Shown here: positions 21,619 to 33,041 of the stretch, piece after piece
How positions within the stretch are numbered: the first letter of the stretch is position 1
Layout: every line of letters begins with the position of its first letter
Origin: Alnus glutinosa
Lineage: Eukaryota > Streptophyta > Magnoliopsida > Fagales > Betulaceae
Assembly: GCF_958979055.1 (NCBI RefSeq)
Contig: NC_084888.1
Span: 12,194,804 to 12,258,803, forward strand
Direction of reading: 5' to 3'
DNA length: 64,000 nt
Notes under the pieces: model-generated
Databases searched by the model: none
What the model was told of the DNA's origin: nothing
Seen by the model: only the letters and a program-made list of their open reading frames with translations
Program-made: the position numbers and the translations under genes

Positions 21619-24600
21619 TAGATGTGAGCATGGGCCGGGGGGAAGGGGAGGGCGGATTTTCGCCTTTTTCGGCCCCCCCCCCCCCTCTGGCATCCATGCG
21701 GGTTGACAATTTTCAACCTGGAATCCGCTTACTTTTAGGGGAACCCATTTGAAGCGGGTTCGTGCGAGGGGGTGACGCGGGGCGGGGGTGCACTTTAGTG
21801 GGGCGGGGTGTGGGTTTAAAGTTCAGCCGGCTGTCGTAGGTAGAAGGAAAGCCCTTCACGGCTGGAAAAGATGAAGTGAAGAGAACCAGTGAGATTCAAC
21901 ACCATACCCTATTTTGCCTATGTTTCTTTTTGCTCTTTCCTCTGTTTCTTCACATCCTCTTATCTCTCACTGACACTAGCTTCAAAAGAATCAAAACTAT
22001 GGGTACCCAATTCACAAAAATGACGAACCCATAAAAAAAAATCTATGGAAACACATACATGAAGCTTCCCTCCACCATAAAAAAATCTATGAAAAAGGCT
22101 TGTCGAGATTGATGAGTGGGGGAGCCACATATTGCAAATCTACCCAAATACGCATATCCTCCTCTGCTTGAGTCTGCATAGTTGGCGATAATTTTCGGGA
22201 AGAAGAGCTGAAGATGTGTGCGGCGCTGAAGAGTAAAGAAAAAAATGAAGAGGTGTGCCTAGGGTTACGGGGTTAAGAAATTTTATAAAAAGCGTAAGGT
22301 GCCCCTAAGTACACTTGGAGTATACACAGGAACAATCAAAATCAACCCACAAAAAGAAAAACCAAACAAACCCACAAGGAACAACCCTAAAACCCAAAAA
22401 AGTTCCCAACAAACGCCCAAACCAGCCCCATAAGCACCCCAACCCAACAAAACCCTTAAAACTCACAAGAAAACCCGATCAACCCACCCAGCCCTACACC
22501 ATGTGCGCCTTGCCTTTCCTGCGTCGGGAGGAAGCACAAGAATCCCTGTAGTTGATGGAGCTTGCCAAATTCAAAACTTCCCTCCTACCCTTGGACTTTG
22601 GGCGCGCTGCCTTAACTCCCCGGTGGAAGTTCTCTTCAATGGCATCCAAAATCGCCAAGGACGGGTCCAAACCCTCATCACTTTCCAACTCCCAATCTAC
22701 AGCCCAATCGGGAGGAAAGACACCCAAAGGGAGAGGGAAATCGTCATCCCCCCCATCCCAAAACTCATCGCCCTGCTCCTAAGCAACCACCTCCCTTGAC
22801 AGACCAAAACCCACTGGCCACTTTTGAGATTGGGTCAAACTATCCTCTCCCTTAATAGCGATAGAAGAACTCGAAGCCGCCGCACATTCTTTAACAATCG
22901 GAATCGACGCAGAGCTCGGATTGAGAAACCCCCGCCAAAGAAAACCATTCATCTGCGCGGGAGAACTACCCTTATCCTTCACGGACACTGCCAGCACAGC
23001 AGAATCCTGCATTGGAAGCGCAAGAGTCACTGTCTCGACTAGCTCTCTAGCAGGAGGAACTCGAGAAATAGACCAAGGCACTATAGCACCTGGCCTTAAA
23101 GCTCCCAAAGCATTGGCAACGGATAAACCGTCCAAATGCATTTTTCTAGCTTCCCTAGCCTTCCGAAATTACTTCCGAAACGGCTTAGAATCCGACAGCA
23201 AAGGAGGAGAAGATAAACGCAACCTCTTCCCCAACTCAGCCGCCCCTGAAAAAGAAGGAACCAGAGGTGTCACATCAGATCTGGTAGGAGCTACCAGGGG
23301 CGCTGAAGAGAAACCCAAAACTACCGGAGAGATCCCCTCCAACCTGGAAGAAGCTACAGGGGGAAAAGAATCCTCAGAAGAGAAAGAAGCCTTCTTCGAG
23401 ACGACCTCCGGGGCAGAAACCACCGAAGGAATGGAAGAGGAATACTCAACAAATGCTGGAAATGTAGCAGTCGAAATGCCTACCGCTTCCGGTGCCGGAC
23501 AACCCAAATCCGGAGCCGAGACCCGCCCCGAAACCGACTCAGGAGCCGATACAGCAGCCCTCTTGGCAAAGGGCTTAAGCACCTTAGTCCCATCCCGAAA
23601 TCGGGACCCTTTAATAGCTGCCTTACACCTCTTAAGCATCCGGCTCGCCACAAAACCCAACCTGCGTTTAAGCCCAACAGAGGACTTAAAGCCTATTCTC
23701 TTCGAAGACCCACAAGCCCAAATCAAAGCACTGGATAGACGCCCAAGGATCTCTAGAATCTGCCCGAACACTTCAGACACGCTTTCCTTTTGTAGTGAAG
23801 TGTCACCCTTAACAACGGCTACCCCAGACACGCAAGCCGAACAACTGACGCAAACTTTGGAACTAAGACTCTCATCAACACGAAGGCCCTTACACAGGGG
23901 ATCAGGCACTTGCTTCTCCATGGCGAAACAATCCATTGGCGGCTGCTTCTTCAAATCACACCATCCCGCCATTGACCTAACATCAACGACCTTTGCCGCA
24001 TCCCATGAACCTGACTTATGATCCGGAGACCGGCAACCCAAGGCAGAGTCGGTTGCTCCCGAGCGCACCACCTCCGCGAACGACGGAGGGCCAGTTCCCT
24101 TTCCTAGCTTAACACCCATCGGAAAGCCACCAGAAAACGGAGACCCTTCTGTGGCTCCAAGAGAATCCAGACCTGTGCTCAACTTTGCCCCTTCTACTTT
24201 CCCATCCTTCTTGTCCGACGCAGACAAACCAAGCCCGCAACCCACAGAGAGAGAAACAGAAACAGTTCTCAACTCACCGAAAAACTTACGCCAACCCCAT
24301 CCACCGCACCCCTCAGGGATCAGAATGAGCCCTCTCCGACCACCCAACCCATAGGCTGCCGCCTCTAAGAACCGGCCAGCTTTATTTTCACTTCTACGGG
24401 CAATCAGAAGTTTAGACCCTTCCCTGAAGGATTTGACGAAGTCATAATCACCAAAGAAACCCAAGAGAGTCTCCAATGTCGACGCAAGCCAATCTGAACA
24501 CTGAGTGCTCAAGACGATCACCCCGACAAAGCTTTTTCTCTTCTCCTCAACCCGCACCATCGAAGCCCCCTCCAAAATCGAGAGAGAAAAGGACTTCGAC

Positions 24601-25163
24601 TCCACCGTAAAATTCCTTTCCATCGCAGAAGTACCCGAACTTATAAGACCAACCCAGAGAAAGAAAGCATAATGACTGGCGAGGAAGACCACCCAGACGC
24701 AAAGCCCACCGGCATACACCCCAGCACGAAACTCCCACGAACAGCCCCTCAACAGCACTAGCCAAACTAGCACCAAGCGAGTTCGGAAAAGGAGAAACCA
24801 GAGAAAACCAGTTTGACGCACCCAGCAAAAAAGAACTAGAACCAAACTCTAGTGGGACGCGCCTACACGGGCCACCACTAGCAGGAGGGAGGAAAAAGAG
24901 AGCGGGGGAGATTAGGAGAAAGATACCTGTCAACGGGAAGGGGCGGGTCCCCGGGGTTTTTTTTTTTCTTTCAGCGGGGAGGGGTGGGTCCCGAGGGTTT
25001 TTTAAAACCCCAACCCGTAACCCGCCCCCCCCCCCCCCCCCCCCGGCACCGAACGGGTTGGACAAAATCCAACCTGTACCGGCATGAAAACCCTTCAAAA
25101 CCTCTAATTTGGGGCGGGGCGGGGCGGGGAGTGTGGGTTGGGGAGGGTTTTTGCTCACCCCTA
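21619..25163. mobile_element. hAT-like element nested in the Mutator-like element
   Basis: The left end TAGATGTGAGCA and the right end read inverted (TAGGGGTGAGCA) form a 12-bp TIR with two mismatches. The 8-bp direct repeat GCCGAAAC flanks it at 21611-21618 and 25164-25171, as for hAT transposons. Subterminal DNA on both sides is very GC-rich with C and G homopolymers (for example 21666-21679 and 25024-25044) and GGGGCGGGG tracts. No hAT transposase is recognised. The interior holds an antisense LINE ORF1-like frame. Confidence 0.82.
22494..24623 (-). pseudogene. LINE ORF1-like coding sequence with two in-frame stops
   Basis: On the minus strand an ATG at 24623 (MERNFTVESKSFSLSIL) opens a frame that runs 709 codons to a stop at 22494. 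It is broken only by in-frame stops at 23169-23171 and 22779-22781, with no frameshift. The N-terminal domain contains DYDFVKSFREGSKLLIARR, then NKAGRFLEAAAYGLGGRRG. The C-terminal part reads DPSLAILDAIEENFHRGVKA and ends RRRKGKAHMV. From memory, very similar proteins precede the endonuclease/RT ORF in LINE-type elements of trees such as oak, walnut or hornbeam. No endonuclease, RT or poly-A is present. Composition is GC-rich compared with the flanks. The family assignment is moderately sure. Confidence 0.7.
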
Positions 25164-25659
25164 GCCGAAACCACCCCCATTTGGCTTGGGGGTGGCCGAA
25201 CCACCCTCGTGGCCCATGGGGGTGGTTCGGCTACCCCCAAGTGCCAAAACCTAATGTGTTTTTTTTCTCACTTTGGCCCTTGGGGGTGGTTCGGCCATCG
25301 CCAGGCCTTAGCCACCCCCAAAAATGGCCTTGGGGGTGGCTCAAGAATTTTTATTTATTTATTTATTTTTTGTTTTATATATATATATATATAAAGAAAT
25401 CATTAAAATAATAATAAAAAAAAAAAATGGTAGCCATGTCAGCACTGAGGTATACTATGGAGACATGTGTCGCCCATGTACGCCGACACTTGTAGGATAA
25501 CGTGACTAGACGTTAATTTTGGACGGAAAATTGGACAGAGGTGTCATTTCCGTCTTTTCATATACAAGTACCAAATTCGATAAAAAGTAAAATTGAAAGA
25601 GCAAAAAATAAAGGTCGTAAAGCACAAGAGTGTATAGGCTATTTAACCCTTGCTTTTTT

Positions 25660-26786
25660 AATCCCAACCAATGAAGTCTCTAACTAGTTTAGCTAGAGGG
25701 GCAGGGCTGACTTTAGAAAGATAGTAATCGGCGGAAAAGGATACTAAAAGATTAATAAAGTGTGCATGAAAAAAGGGGGAAGGATCTTTTTGAATAGCAT
25801 TTATTTTATGATTAAACTGACATAATTTTATATTATATAAATTTTTAAAAGACATTAATATTAACGTAGTATTAAATTCATAATTTTAAGTACCGACTAT
25901 GAAATAGATACTAAAATAAAGATATCGTATTTCAAAGAAAGGAAATGCGTGGAAGGAATCTTTTTCATTTTACATCATCTCTGCATGACCATCATAAATC
26001 GAATTTAGTTTGTTACAAACAAAACTCTACTCTCTTGTAGATGAAATCAATGTTTAATGAATATTACCCAACAATAATAGATTAGACATTCATGCTCTGT
26101 GATTTATATAAAAACTAGGGCTCTCGACCCAAGTAAATTTCGAAAATATGCGTCCCTGCCTGTTCAATCTTGACTTCAATCCACACCCTAGTTGCATATG
26201 GCAAGATCCTTTGCTACCTCTCTGTAATTCTGCTCTTGAGCAAGTATGGCTCAAGTGTAACAAGTGGATTATCTTGTTACTGATTTCTAGGGTTTATGTA
26301 TGGAATTTGTAATTGAAAATGGAATATAAAAAGAAAAATAGATGATTTGATAAAGGAAATTGATGAACAAGAAAGATTAACGAAATGTATAAATTGTAAT
26401 GAAATGGACAATTCAAGATGCCCGGTCTTCTAGAGCATTTCGAGATGCTCAACTTCCATTTCACAATTCACTAATCAGATGATCTTTACAATTAGCCTCC
26501 TAGGCCTTATATAGCCCTTAAGCTAAACTCTAACAATTTATATGAGCTTTACTAATAACTACTAACCCCAAGCCCATCCAGCCCACTACTGCAATTAAGC
26601 CCATCCAGCCACTAATGGACCGTTACATCAAGGCTGTATAAAGAAAAGTATGCTCTTCTTTGTTTTCTTGTGGTTCTACTAAAAATACCTTGCCACTGGT
26701 TTTTTCCTGGTATCCGTCTTGATTTTCTGTTTCTGCTTGTTATCACAGAATACCAAGAAAACGGGCTTTACACGCAAAAGCACATG

Positions 26787-26826
<40 letters not shown>

Positions 26827-27206
26827 ATTGAGGCTATGATACAAACAAGGGAGGGGGAAGGATAGAGGAAGAGGCGAAGGAAACATTCTTTTGACACAGA
26901 AAGATGTAACCCAGAAAAGCAAAAAACCAAAACCATGCTTACAGGTCACTTGCTAAACAATAGGAGTATTTTCATCTATGTACATGAAAGACTAGGGATG
27001 TTTCTTGCAATGAGGTTTCCAGTAGAATGGATAAATCATAGATAAGATGTAGTGGGTTTGGCCAGCCTCATGTATGTGTCAATACGTAGTGAACAAACCC
27101 TTGGGACGATATAGGCCAAGACAGTCCAACTCTTCTGGACCCTGATGCAGCAGAGCTTTTCTCTTCATTTTCAACATTTAGCCTCACTTTAGTGTTGCTA
27201 AAATGT
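25660..27206. other. Intergenic DNA and presumed 3' region of the CBL gene
   Basis: AT-rich DNA with no recognisable coding region on either strand. It contains an (AG)n microsatellite at 26796-26823. The last few hundred bases before 27207 are probably the 3' UTR of the minus-strand CBL gene. Polyadenylation position not determined. Confidence 0.5.
26796..26823. repeat. (AG)n microsatellite
   Basis: About 14 AG repeats. Confidence 0.95.
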
Positions 27207-30200
27207 TCAGTCATCGACAACTTCAGTGTTGTAAATAAAGCTTGGAAACATTGCCGTGATGTCCCTGGCAAATGGAAAATCATAAACAAAGTAGGTTTAG
27301 AGTTTTGAGAGTACCTTGTGTGATACAAATAGTTGCACATCTATCTTGTACGAGTACGAGGGTAAGCTTGATGGTTAAGTACCAAAGAATGCTAGTGCAA
27401 GTGTAAGTGTAGTTATATACTAATAATTATTCAGTTCAAGTATATAACAACACCCATTTATAGCAGAAAGCCTCCTACAGTACAAAATCCATGGACTTCC
27501 CTAGATTACGCCCGACCAAAATATAGAGAATATAACAAAGTTTACAGACAGGTAACCATGAAGAGCAGAATCAAACTTAATAAACATTCAATTCAATAAA
27601 ACCATCAAATTGTTGATTTGACATGAATTAATTAGTTTATGCTCCATTAGATTGCCAATATGTTACATAAATAAACAGAATTTCCCATTTTACTATACCG
27701 CCCTAACTTCAACTAGTTAATAATATCCAATTTGCCATAATCTTTCCCATCTTTCTCAGAAATCCAATAGAGCAATACATCACATCAATATACTGAGGCA
27801 ACTTCCATAAGAAAATAAATCATGCTCCTAAAGACAAAAAAAAAAACAAAACAAAACGCACAGGGGTACACAGTACAGGGCCTACAGGCTATTCAATATC
27901 AAATGTTTAGTTCATAGTCTACAAATTATTCGATCATTTCAGTGTAAACAAGAACCGAATACTGGGTTTAAAGAAGAACTTGAATAACAGGGATTTTCTA
28001 ACAAGTGATTTTTTGGACAGGAAAAGCAGAAGTCATGCAGACAATAAATTTTCAGTAGTTATAATGGTATTGATGATAATGAGAGTAATAAAGTTAACAA
28101 TATTGAACTGAAGTAAGTGAGATACTTTAAATAATTAAGTGTCATGTTCTTCAGAAGTGTCGGGTGCCGAACAACAAAAGACTTCCAGTCTTCTTTGTTA
28201 ATCTTGCCATCCTTATCGGTATCAGCATCAGCGAATGTCTAAGCAAGTAAAGAAGTTACTGTAAGTGCACAAAATCTCAAAGATGGAATATTTGATTTAA
28301 AAATAAAATAATAAATAAATAAAAATTGACATGGAATCCTTGCCTTTTCAATGATAGCTTCAAGATTTTCATCTGACAGCTGTATACCAGATTCAGAAAG
28401 AATGGCAACTACCATTTGTCTTACCTGAAAGTAGATACATCAGAAATGACTAAAAAGTAAAATTGACAGTCAGGGAAAGACTTGTGGGTGCCAATGAGGA
28501 AAAACCATAAGCTATTGCTACAATCACATCTTTCACCAATTGGAAGCACAAAATGGACCAAGTATCATCATGGGAATAGGAGTTGTCCTATCAAAAAAGA
28601 GTTCCATTTAACCTTCAAATGAATTTGAATATCCATATTATATGTTTACAACATTGTCAGTAAGAAGTTACCCATATATAAATAACATTTTCAGTTTGCA
28701 GAACAGTTGATATAAGTCAAAGAGTAAACCACCTTCTTTACCATATATTTTCCCTTTTTTGAACGAGAAAAGTAATTGATATTACTGAGTAAAGACATGA
28801 ACAACTTTGACAACAATGTTTTAATTACTTTTATTCGGAATAAACCAGCTCAGAACTTATTCATAGTACACATCAGAGCTACTCACTTCTTCCTTTTCGA
28901 TATATCCAGTCTCTTTCAAATCATACAACCTAAATGCAACTGCATAAAACCCAAAGGAGAAAACAAAATCAATGGATTTCAACCAAAAAAGAAAAGTATC
29001 AATTTATGATGGCATAAAGTGAAACTTCTACGGACAATCAGTTTTGTCCTCCACAGGAGCACGGGGATGGAAAACACTAAGTGCACGAACAAACTCCTCA
29101 AATTCAATGACCCCATCTTTCTTTTCATCGAAAAGATCAAATACCTAGATAAGAAAGGGTAAGGACTGAATTAATTAACTGAATCTCAGATCACATCACC
29201 AATAAAAGTGATCAATCTAACCGAGTCTGGAAAAGAATATCCTGATCATTAGAGTTAAGCATGAATGTGACAGTAAATTTACTCTGTCCAGAAAAAGATT
29301 CTTGCCCACTGGAGTTGTGAATATTGCCAATTGGAGTTCTTCCTTCAAATGATAAGCAACCAGAAAGGATTACAAATTTAGAATCTGGTTAATTCTAGGA
29401 TTATATAATTCTAAAATTGCAAGTTTGCATCAAAGCTCAATCATTTCAGTCAATGCAATATATATAAAATGCAGATAAGTAACCAGTTACGGGATGAATA
29501 CAAGGAGTAAACGCATAAACAGCTCGTCCTAATCTTATATAATTGCTTTAGAGTTCAGAGGGTGTCTTAGTTAATCTACCACATATATAAATAAAACACC
29601 TACCTGCCCTGCTCCCAAATGGGCAAAGAATTTCTATGGATCGGATCCAACTATAAAGCAAATCAATCTCACAAGAGCAATGAAATGCATCACAAATCCT
29701 CATTCCAACTAATATGGCTCACTACCTTTCTATTTCACTTTAGCATGATAAGTTGTGACAATTTAGCTAAGAAAGAATAGGATTACCCTAGCAACAATGA
29801 TAGGAAGGATTTTCTGCGATCTCAATAGCGGCTTATCAGAAAAATTCAGTTTGTCCCCTATAGCAAATATTCATTGTAAAATAACAAAGAAAAAAGAAAT
29901 AAAAAAGAAGAAGAAGCACAGATTGATGGGAAAAGAGAATCACACAGAATCTGAGCTACCTTGTGTATGAGACCATCCTCAAGACTACTCAACTTTTTAT
30001 ACAACTCGCGCAGTGCCTCGATTTCATTGACAGTAACTGCAAGCAGATGAGCACAAGATCACGAAAATGTCATTCCAAAACTAAGGACCAAATCAAACAG
30101 AAAACCAAAAAAGCAAAATCTCATTCCAACAACACCAGCAAAGAATTGGGCGCACATGGAGTTGTACTAGAGAGACGGACGACGTCATCAAAGGAGTAAT

Positions 30201-30312
30201 AAAAGAATTTGCGTGGACGTCGCTGACCAAAGCAGCGAGCTATGCTTAAGAATAGGGCTTCAATCAAGCCCATGAATGGTCCTACCACGGCACATATCGG
30301 GCGGCATATCAT
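27207..30312 (-). CDS. CBL10: CBL10-type calcineurin B-like calcium sensor
   Basis: Eight exons on the minus strand: 30312-30156, 30036-29960, 29342-29283, 29144-29036, 28939-28887, 28424-28344, 28238-28126 and 27264-27207, giving 235 aa with consistent phases. An in-frame stop lies ten codons before the ATG. Residues 6-28 form a hydrophobic helix and no MGxxxS myristoylation start is present, as in CBL10, which sits on vacuolar or plasma membranes and recruits CIPK kinases in salt tolerance. EF-hand loops are at 69-80, 104-115, 141-152 and 185-196. The tail carries the FPSF motif (223-226) whose Ser is phosphorylated by CIPKs. Odd points: EF1 is shorter than usual, EF4 ends in Asp, intron 6 begins with GC, and intron 4 starts GTCCGT. 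The paralogue number within the CBL10 group is uncertain. Confidence 0.92.
28342..28343 (-). other. GC splice donor (GC-AG intron 6 of the CBL gene)
   Basis: The exon coding ...EAIIEK ends GAAAAG and is followed by GCAAGG. The next exon starts after CTTGCTTAG with ACATTCGCTGATGC (TFADA). No GT nearby keeps the conserved protein junction EK/TFAD. AAG|GCAAGG fits the consensus of minor-frequency GC-AG introns spliced by the major spliceosome. Confidence 0.8.
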
Positions 30313-30571
30313 CTGTGACCATAATTTCTGATCGATTCACCAATCAAACACAAGCATTAAATACAACTTCAGACACACACAGACAGAGAGAGAGAGAGAG
30401 AGAGAGTGTGTGTGTACCAGAGAACTGCGAGAGGAATCCGTTTCAATGAGAGAGAGTTCCAAATGACTGCGGGAGGAATCCATTCCCATAGGAGACAAGA
30501 AGTCCTCTGTTCTCTTTGTTTATGTCTCTCGAGCTTTCAACTAAAAAACCATTGATTCAGTGCAAGCGCCC

Positions 30572-30607
<36 letters not shown>

Positions 30608-30700
30608 CAGCAACGGCTTAACTAGAAAGAAGTTATCAGCACGCAATGAGTGTCTAGTTGGCCATGGCTTCCACATCTGACCGGGCAGAGAAACCAATAA
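30313..30700 (-). promoter_or_regulatory. CBL gene upstream/5' UTR region with (AG)n tracts
   Basis: AG/CT dinucleotide tracts at 30386-30405 and 30573-30602 (CT on the coding strand) are typical of plant 5' UTRs and core promoters. TATGGTCACAG directly before the ATG could be a 3' splice site of a leader intron. Start site not determined. Confidence 0.45.
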
Positions 30701-32180
30701 TTATGCTATCCGAATTATTAGCGGACAACAAATATGAAAATTTTTGGACATAAAAAAAAATAAGTGGGTGGGCGCGGGCTGCCCGAGTTTTGGCAATCAA
30801 AGTTGTTAGAACTCATCATGACCATGTGATTGGTGAGTTGCCCATTTTCATACAAATATTTTAGAGGAATGCTATATGCCACTATTGGCAAAAACGGGTC
30901 GGGGCGCTTGGCACACAAATTCGTTATGATCAACTTGACCTCGACATGCTTAGTTAATGGATCAAACGAATAAATTCAAACACAACATGCTAGTTTATTG
31001 GGTAACCCAATACGATTGGGCTGACCTATTTAGCTTAAAGGCCGTGTTGGGTTGTTTCAACCCAACACGATTCGTCTGACCCGATCCAATTTTTTTTTTT
31101 TTTTTTCCCAATTCATTCCAAAAATTTTATCAGCTATTCTTCCAAAAATTAGCCAAGAAACTTAGCTTTACAACAATATAAAAATCAACAAGCAACTCAG
31201 GAACTAAACTTCCAAACCAAACAAATTTACATTGATCAAACCCACCAAACTTGGTGTTACATCACAGACATCTAGTTCCTCTTTTTGGTGAAGCCTGACA
31301 ATCTGACTTATCATTTAGCATTTTTCGTTCAGAATCTATGATTATGGATGCATAGTGATTGTATAATCATGTCAACAAACAAATGAGAGTCTTTCTTTGG
31401 AGTAATATGGATGTGTGTTGAGATATGTTTATGATTGGGCTCTGTTCCTATTTTTTTTCTTTAATGTTTAATTTTTTGATTTGTTTAGCTGGATGTGCAC
31501 GGCCGCTTCATCAATTCTAATGTATGTGAACTATTTTATCACTTTGATTATCAACAACAAAAATCAACTAACGAAGATGGCAATCATTGATAGGAGTGCT
31601 TCATTCATTATCATTACATAAAGGGCATGAACTATTTCATCGATGAAACTCATGAAAGGTGTGGATATGAGATTCTGAAAAGATAGAGAGAGAGAGAGAG
31701 AACCTTGGATTAGACAAGAGAGAATAAGAAAAAAATTTGGCTTTACGTTTGTGTATTCAAATTATTTGTTTGTTTGGCTTTTCTTTTTATTTAAAAAAAA
31801 ACATATGGGTTGAGAGGTCAATTTGTGCGTCAAGGGTTAAATCATTTAACACGTTTGACTGTTAAACAGGTCATAAACGATTTATTTATCAAGCCCGTTT
31901 AATATAAATTCAAACCCTATAATTTCGTATAGGAGTTGTGAATCGTGTCAAAAATTGACAACCGCTATAACCTCATACCTTTTTTTCAGTTTTTTTTTTT
32001 TTTTTTTCAACTGATTTGACTTTTAAAATTATCATTGAATTTGTGATAGATCATTTAATAGTGATTTTAAAAGCCACATCAGTTTTCAGGAGAGACAAGG
32101 AAGACATGAATGTGACATTTATAATTACTCCGTATTTCAAGGAACTCTTTACATGAATATGTGTATTTAATTGAATCACA
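30700..32180. other. Intergenic DNA with decayed TIR-element fragments
   Basis: Segments such as ACCCAATACGATTGGG, CCCAACACGATTCGTCTGACC (30985-31090) and GTGTCAAAAATTGACAACC (about 31945) resemble ends of the hAT-like family seen near 37.7 and 55.6 kb. A poly-T at 31090-31107, an (AG)n at 31683-31702 and another poly-T at about 31990-32008 are present. No gene seen. Confidence 0.45.
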
Positions 32181-33000
32181 ACGAGGGCTACAAATGAACA
32201 AGTTACAACCCGTTCTATACCCGTTTGTTTAACTTAACTTGAATTCGATTTATTTAATAAATGAGCCAATCGTGAACGCAAAATTATATTTGATTATTAA
32301 TTAAACTATACTTGTATAAACTCCGCTCATATAAATTCGTACAACTTCATTTTTATTATTTTTTGTAATACTATTTTAATTTCATGATGAACTCAAATGT
32401 TAAAATGTTAAAATTAACTAATTAAATAATAACTAGTATGGATTTACGAAAGATATGGCTTAGGTGCTTTATGCTGTAGTTGATACAAGTGTTTGGATTT
32501 GAATTCATGAGTTTAAATTCAAATCCAAACCCTTAATCAACTACATCATAGGTGCTGTAAAAAAATTTACAGTACCTAAGCCTGGTCCATTTATGAAAAT
32601 ATTAAACAACCGTGATATTTATTTTATATAAGAAATGAATAAGTTAATTAAGCAACTCGTGAACAAAGTCGAGTTTGTTTGAAAAATAAATGAATTAAAT
32701 TTAAACAAATTATCTATTTCAATAATAAAGTGGAGCCCACCTCATATTCAAAATAAAATAAAATAAAATAAACAGAGCTGGAAATTTAGTACTCAATTCC
32801 ATTGCTGCCCTAATCAGTAGAGTAATCACAACGGTGGGATAAGCGAGCGGATATTGTGAATCTTCATGTCATTGTCACATTTAACACCTTTACCGCACAT
32901 GCGGTACTAGATAAATAAATAATTAAAAAATAAATAAAATAAATGTAAAAACTCTTACATCACGGTTAAGAATTAATAGGCCAAATATGATCATTTCTGT
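32180..33000. repeat. Decayed hAT-like fragment (GTAAACGAGC family) with a nested hairpin
   Basis: ACGAGGGCTACAAATGAAC at about 32180 and AAGCAACTCGTGAACAAAG at about 32650 match, in the same relative order, sequences at 38940-39070 and 39520-39660 (AAGTAGCTCACGAACAAAC). Both pairs look like remnants of one repeat family related to the element at 56568-58250. An AAATA pentamer array lies at 32748-32771. Confidence 0.5.
32455..32587. mobile_element. Palindromic hairpin MITE, about 130 bp
   Basis: GGCTTAGGTGCTTTATGCTG on the left pairs with CAGTACCTAAGCC on the right. TTGGATTTGAATTCATGAG pairs with AAATTCAAATCCAA in the middle. The whole segment folds into one stem. Confidence 0.75.
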
Positions 33001-33041
33001 TAAACAATTAATGAATTTGTAAGGGATTGAATTCTGTGTGA

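Larger units (their letters stand above)
21271..25649. mobile_element. Mutator-like element with long TIRs (host of a nested hAT-like element)
   Basis: The left arm from GGGTTAAATA and the right arm ending ATTTAACCC are inverted repeats over about 230-250 bp. They share TGCTTTACGA, TGAAAAGACGGAAATG, CGTCCAAAA(C/T)TAACGTC and TCCTACA(G/A)GTGT. A perfect 9-bp direct repeat TTGCTTTTT flanks it (21262-21270 and 25650-25658), the hallmark TSD length of Mutator-like elements. The arms continue into a GGGGGTGGCC-rich centre. No MURA transposase is seen. Most of the 4.4 kb is a later insertion (21619-25163), and the element before that was about 830 bp. Confidence 0.88.

Noticed and set aside
22921..24021. 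366-codon open frame on the plus strand
   Set aside because: It is the antisense shadow of the LINE ORF1-like frame. The minus strand carries the recognisable protein blocks, and GC-rich DNA lacks stops on both strands.
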